From Blastococcus sp. (GTDB lineage Bacteria > Actinomycetota > Actinomycetes > Mycobacteriales > Geodermatophilaceae), in the NCBI GenBank assembly GCA_025965795.1, contig JAOPWH010000247.1, forward strand, positions 1 through 42,627: a DNA stretch of 42,627 nt. Direction: 5' to 3'. Under the pieces are notes generated by a model. That model searched no databases. It saw nothing but the letters and a program-made list of their open reading frames with translations, and had not been told where the DNA came from. Of this stretch, positions 39,893 through 42,627 are shown piece by piece (the stretch's first letter is position 1; every line of letters begins with the position of its first letter). The position numbers were made by a program, and so were the translations under genes.

Positions 39893-41146
39893 CTATGCCG
39901 CGGGAGCGGCGGCGAGCAGTGTCTTCAGCGGGATGGTCGCGTCGGCGGCCAGGTGCGGCGGGATGGTCGCCCCCTGGGTGAGCGCCTTGCGCACCACCAT
40001 GTAGTCCACCGGATTGTTGACGGCGTCGACGGCGAGCAGCCGGTCGTCGGCGAAATAGAGGACGGAGAACCGCTCGGCGGCCATGTCGCCGCGGACCACG
40101 TAGGAGTCGAACCCCGTGGACAGGCCGGCGATCTGCAGGCGGAGGTCACCCTGATTGGACCAGAACCACGGGACGGCGGGGCGTTCCTCGGGCCGGCCCA
40201 CCAGGGTGGCCGCGGCCAGGGACCCCTGCGTGACGGCGTTCTGGACCGACTCCAGACGGACCCTCCCTTCGCCGGTCATGGGGTGCGGCAGGACGGTGCA
40301 GTCGCCGGCCGCGACCACCGACGGGTCGCTGGTGCGGGCGCAGGAGTCGACGACGATGCCGCCGTCGCACGCGAGGCCGAGCTGCTCGGCGAGCTCGGTA
40401 CGCGGGATGACGCCGACGCCGACCATGACCAGGTCCGCGGGCAGCTCCCGGCCGTCGGACAGCAGGACCCCGGTGACCCGTCCCTCGCAGCCGGTGAACC
40501 CCTCCACACCGGTGGCCAGCAGCACCTCGCTGCCCCGGCGGCGGTGAGCGCCGAGGTAGAACTCCGACACGACCGGTGCGACCGCGCGGCCGATGAGCCG
40601 GTCCGCGGCCTCGACCACGGTGACGGTCTTGCCGTAGGCGCGGGCCACCGCGGCCGCCTCGAGGCCGATGAAGCCGCCGCCCACCACGACGACGCGGGCG
40701 GCGTCGGCGAGGCGGGTGCGCACCTCCGTCGCGTCGTCGAGGTCGCGGAGGTAGCAGATACCGGCCAGGTCGGCGCCGGGGAGCCGCAACCGTCGCGGCG
40801 ATGCGCCCACGGTGAGTGCCAGCCGGTCGAAGGGCAGTTCGCGCCCCGCGGCCGTGCCGGCGGTGCCCGCCCCGGGCCGGCCGGCACCGTTCATGCGCAG
40901 CTCGGTGACCCGCTCGCCGCAGACCAGCTCGATGCCGGCATCGGCGTAGAAGGCGGCGGTGCGGAACTCCAGGGAAGCCCGCTCGGCCGTGCCGGAGAGG
41001 AACTCCTTCGACAGCGGAGGCCGCTGGTAGGGCGGGTACGCCTCCTCGCCGATGAGCGTGATCGCAGCGGTGTCCCCGAGCTCGCGCAGCGACACGGCGA
41101 GCTGCACGCCGGCCTGGCTGGCACCGACGATGAGAGTGCCGCTCAC
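39893..41146 (-). CDS. FAD-dependent ferredoxin reductase (rhodocoxin/putidaredoxin reductase type)
   Basis: A 417-residue flavoprotein. The FAD motif is LIVGASQAGVQLAVSLRELG, the NAD(P)H motif is VVVVGGGFIGLEAAAVARAY, and AAGDCTVLPHP is the distal FAD signature. YPPYQRPPLSKEFLSG is typical of reductases that serve [2Fe-2S] ferredoxins of oxygenase and P450 systems. The C-terminal reductase domain starts near PWFWSNQGDLRLQIAG. GTG start. The only [2Fe-2S] shuttle ferredoxin in the window is at 4987-5310, some 35 kb away, yet both genes have GntR-like sites in front. A short hairpin (GCGAAG...CTTCGC, 41176-41192) lies in the leader. It is divergent from the class II aldolase. Confidence 0.93.
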   Translation of the reverse strand: MSGTLIVGASQAGVQLAVSLRELGDTAAITLIGEEAYPPYQRPPLSKEFLSGTAERASLEFRTAAFYADAGIELVCGERVTELRMNGAGRPGAGTAGTAAGRELPFDRLALTVGASPRRLRLPGADLAGICYLRDLDDATEVRTRLADAARVVVVGGGFIGLEAAAVARAYGKTVTVVEAADRLIGRAVAPVVSEFYLGAHRRRGSEVLLATGVEGFTGCEGRVTGVLLSDGRELPADLVMVGVGVIPRTELAEQLGLACDGGIVVDSCARTSDPSVVAAGDCTVLPHPMTGEGRVRLESVQNAVTQGSLAAATLVGRPEERPAVPWFWSNQGDLRLQIAGLSTGFDSYVVRGDMAAERFSVLYFADDRLLAVDAVNNPVDYMVVRKALTQGATIPPHLAADATIPLKTLLAAAPAA

Positions 41147-41225
41147 AGGCGTGCCGACGGCAGAGGCGTGCTGCTGCGAAGCATTTCTTCGCCTCCTGGA
41201 CGAGGGCCCGAACGACGGTAGCGAA

Positions 41226-41241
41226 CGGTATGACCATTTTA
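41226..41241 (-). promoter_or_regulatory. Operator-like palindrome abutting a -10 box of the ferredoxin reductase promoter
   Basis: CGGTATGACCA (41226-41236, plus strand) matches the GntR-type pattern with one arm base off. On the minus strand TAAAAT (41241-41236) reads as a -10 box and touches the palindrome. The site is 80 bases from the reductase GTG and 78 bases from the aldolase TTG, centrally placed for repression of both. Confidence 0.45.
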
Positions 41242-41313
41242 CCGAAAACTACCCAGAAGCGATACCGTCCACGGCGACCATCTGGGGCGCGTGCAAGTAC
41301 ACCAGGAGAACCG

Positions 41314-42006
41314 TTGACCGAGGACCTGCGGCAGCTGGTCTCCCTGGGGTGCCGGGTGCTCGGCGCCGCGGACCAGGGAGATCTCATCTGGGGCCACGTG
41401 TCGGCCCGCGACCCCGAGGGGCGCGGCGTGTGGATGAAGGCGTCCGGGCTCGGCTTCGAGGAGATCGGCCCGGCCGACGTCGTCCTCGTCTCGTGGGACG
41501 GCGAGGTGCTGGCCGGCGACGGGCGCCGGCATGCCGAGTACCCGATCCACACCGAGGTCATGAGGGGGCGGCCGGACGTCGGCAGCGTGATCCACACGCA
41601 TTCCCCGGCAGCGGTCGCCCTGGGTGCCCTCGGCGTCCCCCTCCGGCCCATCTCACACGAGGCGAACCTGTTCGTCCCACCGGATCTGGCCCGGTTCACC
41701 GGAACCGCGGACCTCATCCTCACTGCGGAGCTGGGACAGCTGGTCGCCGCAGCGCTCGGCGACCGCAACGCCTGCATGCTGGTCAATCACGGGATCGTCG
41801 TGGCGGCCCCGGACGTGCCGACGGCGACGGTCACGGCCTACCTGCTGGACCGGGCCTGCCGCATGCAGCTCACCGCGATGGCCGCCGGTCCGCTGGCCAC
41901 CTGGTCGGCGCCCGACGAGTCGCTCGCCAAGCGGGAGCACTGTTACTCCGAGCCCATGCTCCGCGGCGCCTGGGACTACCTGGTCCGCAGGCTGGACCGC
42001 GCCTAG
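41314..42006 (+). CDS. Class II aldolase/adducin family protein
   Basis: A 230-residue zinc-dependent class II aldolase-fold protein. The metal His residues are in SVIHTHSPAAVALG and LVNHGIVVAA, and the metal-proximal Glu in PIHTEVMRGRPDVG. The TTG is preferred over the ATG at 41230, because AGGAG lies five bases upstream of it (41304-41308) and the upstream 28 residues are basic and non-conserved. L-fuculose-phosphate aldolase and ribulose-5-P epimerase are founding members; aromatic decarboxylases such as the 3,4-dihydroxyphthalate decarboxylase of Gram-positive phthalate degraders are, as I recall, also in this superfamily. With a Rieske system under apparently shared control, decarboxylation or retro-aldol cleavage of an aromatic intermediate is a fair guess. 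Confidence 0.85.
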   Translation: MTEDLRQLVSLGCRVLGAADQGDLIWGHVSARDPEGRGVWMKASGLGFEEIGPADVVLVSWDGEVLAGDGRRHAEYPIHTEVMRGRPDVGSVIHTHSPAAVALGALGVPLRPISHEANLFVPPDLARFTGTADLILTAELGQLVAAALGDRNACMLVNHGIVVAAPDVPTATVTAYLLDRACRMQLTAMAAGPLATWSAPDESLAKREHCYSEPMLRGAWDYLVRRLDRA

Positions 42007-42471
42007 TCAGTCCGGGCGGTCGGTGGGCAGGCCGGGCAGCCAGCGCGGTACCCGCGCGGCGTACTCCCGGTACGGCTCGCCGAAGAACGTGATGAGCCGG
42101 CGGTGGTCGGCGCGCGCCCGTTCGTCGAACCATGGCACGTGCGCCGCGGTGACGGCGAGTGCGAGCGGCGAGCGGGTGAGCAGGGTCAACCCCGTGAGGA
42201 ACACCAGGTGGCCCAGGTACATCGGGTTCCGGCTGTACGCGTAGACCCCGGTGGTCACCAGCCGGACGGGGCGCCCCTGCGACATGCCGGGCGGGCCCCC
42301 GGCCCGGCTGATCCGGTAGTCACCGGCCAGCCGGTACTGCAGATAGCCCGCCACGAGCAGGGGTGCCCAGCGCAGCCGCAGCCGCCGTCGGGCCAGGAAC
42401 TGCTCGGTCAGGACGGCGGCCGGGATCGCGGCGAACGTCCGGGTCGAGGTGCTGGACAGGGACGGTCTCAC
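42007..42471 (-). CDS. Isoprenylcysteine carboxyl methyltransferase-like (ICMT/PEMT family) membrane protein
   Basis: A 154-residue membrane protein. The SAM-binding hallmark of the family is visible: TTGVYAYSRNPMYLGHLVFL followed by two membrane segments and ADHRRLITFFGEPYREYAARVPR, with Arg-Asn-Pro-Met-Tyr and the Glu-x-x-Tyr-x-x-Tyr tail. Four or so hydrophobic helices. Family members methylate isoprenylated proteins, phospholipids or small lipids; bacterial substrates are mostly unknown. The GTG at 42471 is chosen because GGAGG lies just upstream and it overlaps the stop of the preceding minus-strand gene by four bases; a start at 42501 would overlap that gene by 34 bases. Its stop touches the aldolase stop with no space between. 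Confidence 0.8.
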   Translation of the reverse strand: MRPSLSSTSTRTFAAIPAAVLTEQFLARRRLRLRWAPLLVAGYLQYRLAGDYRISRAGGPPGMSQGRPVRLVTTGVYAYSRNPMYLGHLVFLTGLTLLTRSPLALAVTAAHVPWFDERARADHRRLITFFGEPYREYAARVPRWLPGLPTDRPD

Positions 42472-42627
42472 GAGACCTCCGGGATCGTGGTCCGGCGCCA
42501 CAGCCCCAGCGCGGGGGCCGTCATGGCCGCCCCGACCAGGGCGACGGCGGGGCCGAGGGGGACGACGACGACCAGGCCGGCCACGGCCAGCGGTGCGGCG
42601 AAGAGGGCGGCGGCGCGGAAGGTGCCG
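42468..42627 (-). CDS. C-terminal end of a hydrophobic membrane protein, truncated by window edge
   Basis: On the minus strand the last 160 bases read as an open frame of at least 52 codons ending in TGA at 42468-42470. The product is strongly hydrophobic (for example LAVAGLVVVVPLGPAVALVG) and ends LWRRTTIPEVS. It has two likely membrane segments. The stop overlaps the GTG of the ICMT-like gene (GTGA), which supports both frames. Function cannot be assigned; cotranscription with a membrane methyltransferase is likely. Confidence 0.6.
   Translation of the reverse strand, partial: GTFRAAALFAAPLAVAGLVVVVPLGPAVALVGAAMTAPALGLWRRTTIPEVS

Noticed and set aside
1-42627. Mobile element, integrase, CRISPR, tRNA or attachment site
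   Set aside because: None found by eye on either strand; only short palindromes and one tandem repeat are present.

Overview
The window is about 72% G+C DNA with GTG/TTG starts, many 1-4 base gene overlaps and a fabG4-htdX pair of mycobacterial type. This fits a high-GC actinobacterium; family rank (perhaps Geodermatophilaceae or Pseudonocardiaceae) is a guess from style only. No tRNA, rRNA, CRISPR array, transposase or phage gene was seen.

Layout. (a) 1-4885: housekeeping-like genes: the end of a FabG4-type reductase with a MaoC dehydratase, a membrane-anchored unknown, a wrecked ornithine cyclodeaminase start coupled to a methyltransferase, a FadR-type GntR regulator and a 2,3-BPG phosphoglycerate mutase. 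(b) 4987-9843: an apparent operon of [2Fe-2S] ferredoxin, phthalate-dioxygenase-like Rieske oxygenase, an unknown protein, a PanB-like protein lacking the catalytic Glu, a Cys-nucleophile alpha/beta hydrolase and a beta-hydroxyacid dehydrogenase. (c) 9873-15271: RpiB and a periplasmic-binding-fold decarboxylase-like gene on the minus strand, divergent from a zinc alcohol dehydrogenase broken by an in-frame amber codon, a LigK-type aldolase, LigJ (4-oxalomesaconate hydratase) and a 4,5-dihydroxyphthalate-decarboxylase-like protein. (d) 15374-24613: a small ORF, dienelactone hydrolase, LysR regulator, type III CoA-transferase, Cys-less thiolase with a DUF35 partner, LigB/LigA-like pair, second CoA-transferase and an alpha/beta hydrolase. 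(e) 24726-39824: a fused molybdenum hydroxylase, a complete ABC importer, a second related hydrolase, a metal-less M24/creatinase-fold protein, alcohol dehydrogenase, NMT1-like binding protein, MFS transporter, amidohydrolase and third CoA-transferase. (f) 39893-42627: a ferredoxin reductase divergent from a class II aldolase, then a methyltransferase-like membrane protein and a partial membrane protein.

How it may work together. Ferredoxin, Rieske oxygenase and the distant FAD reductase make a plausible three-component oxygenase. The PBP-fold decarboxylase(s), LigJ and LigK-type aldolase form the lower part of a phthalate/protocatechuate 4,5-cleavage style route to pyruvate and oxaloacetate. 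LigC and LigI equivalents are not recognised, and the LigB-like protein lacks residues needed for normal extradiol chemistry. The 18-40 kb part looks like a separate CoA-dependent route for an unknown, perhaps heterocyclic, substrate with its own importers.

A recurrent palindrome of the GntR/FadR type (core TGGTCnGACCA or GGTATGACC) lies in front of several transcription units more than 35 kb apart. This suggests that one regulator, probably the GntR protein at 3277-4050, ties much of the region together.
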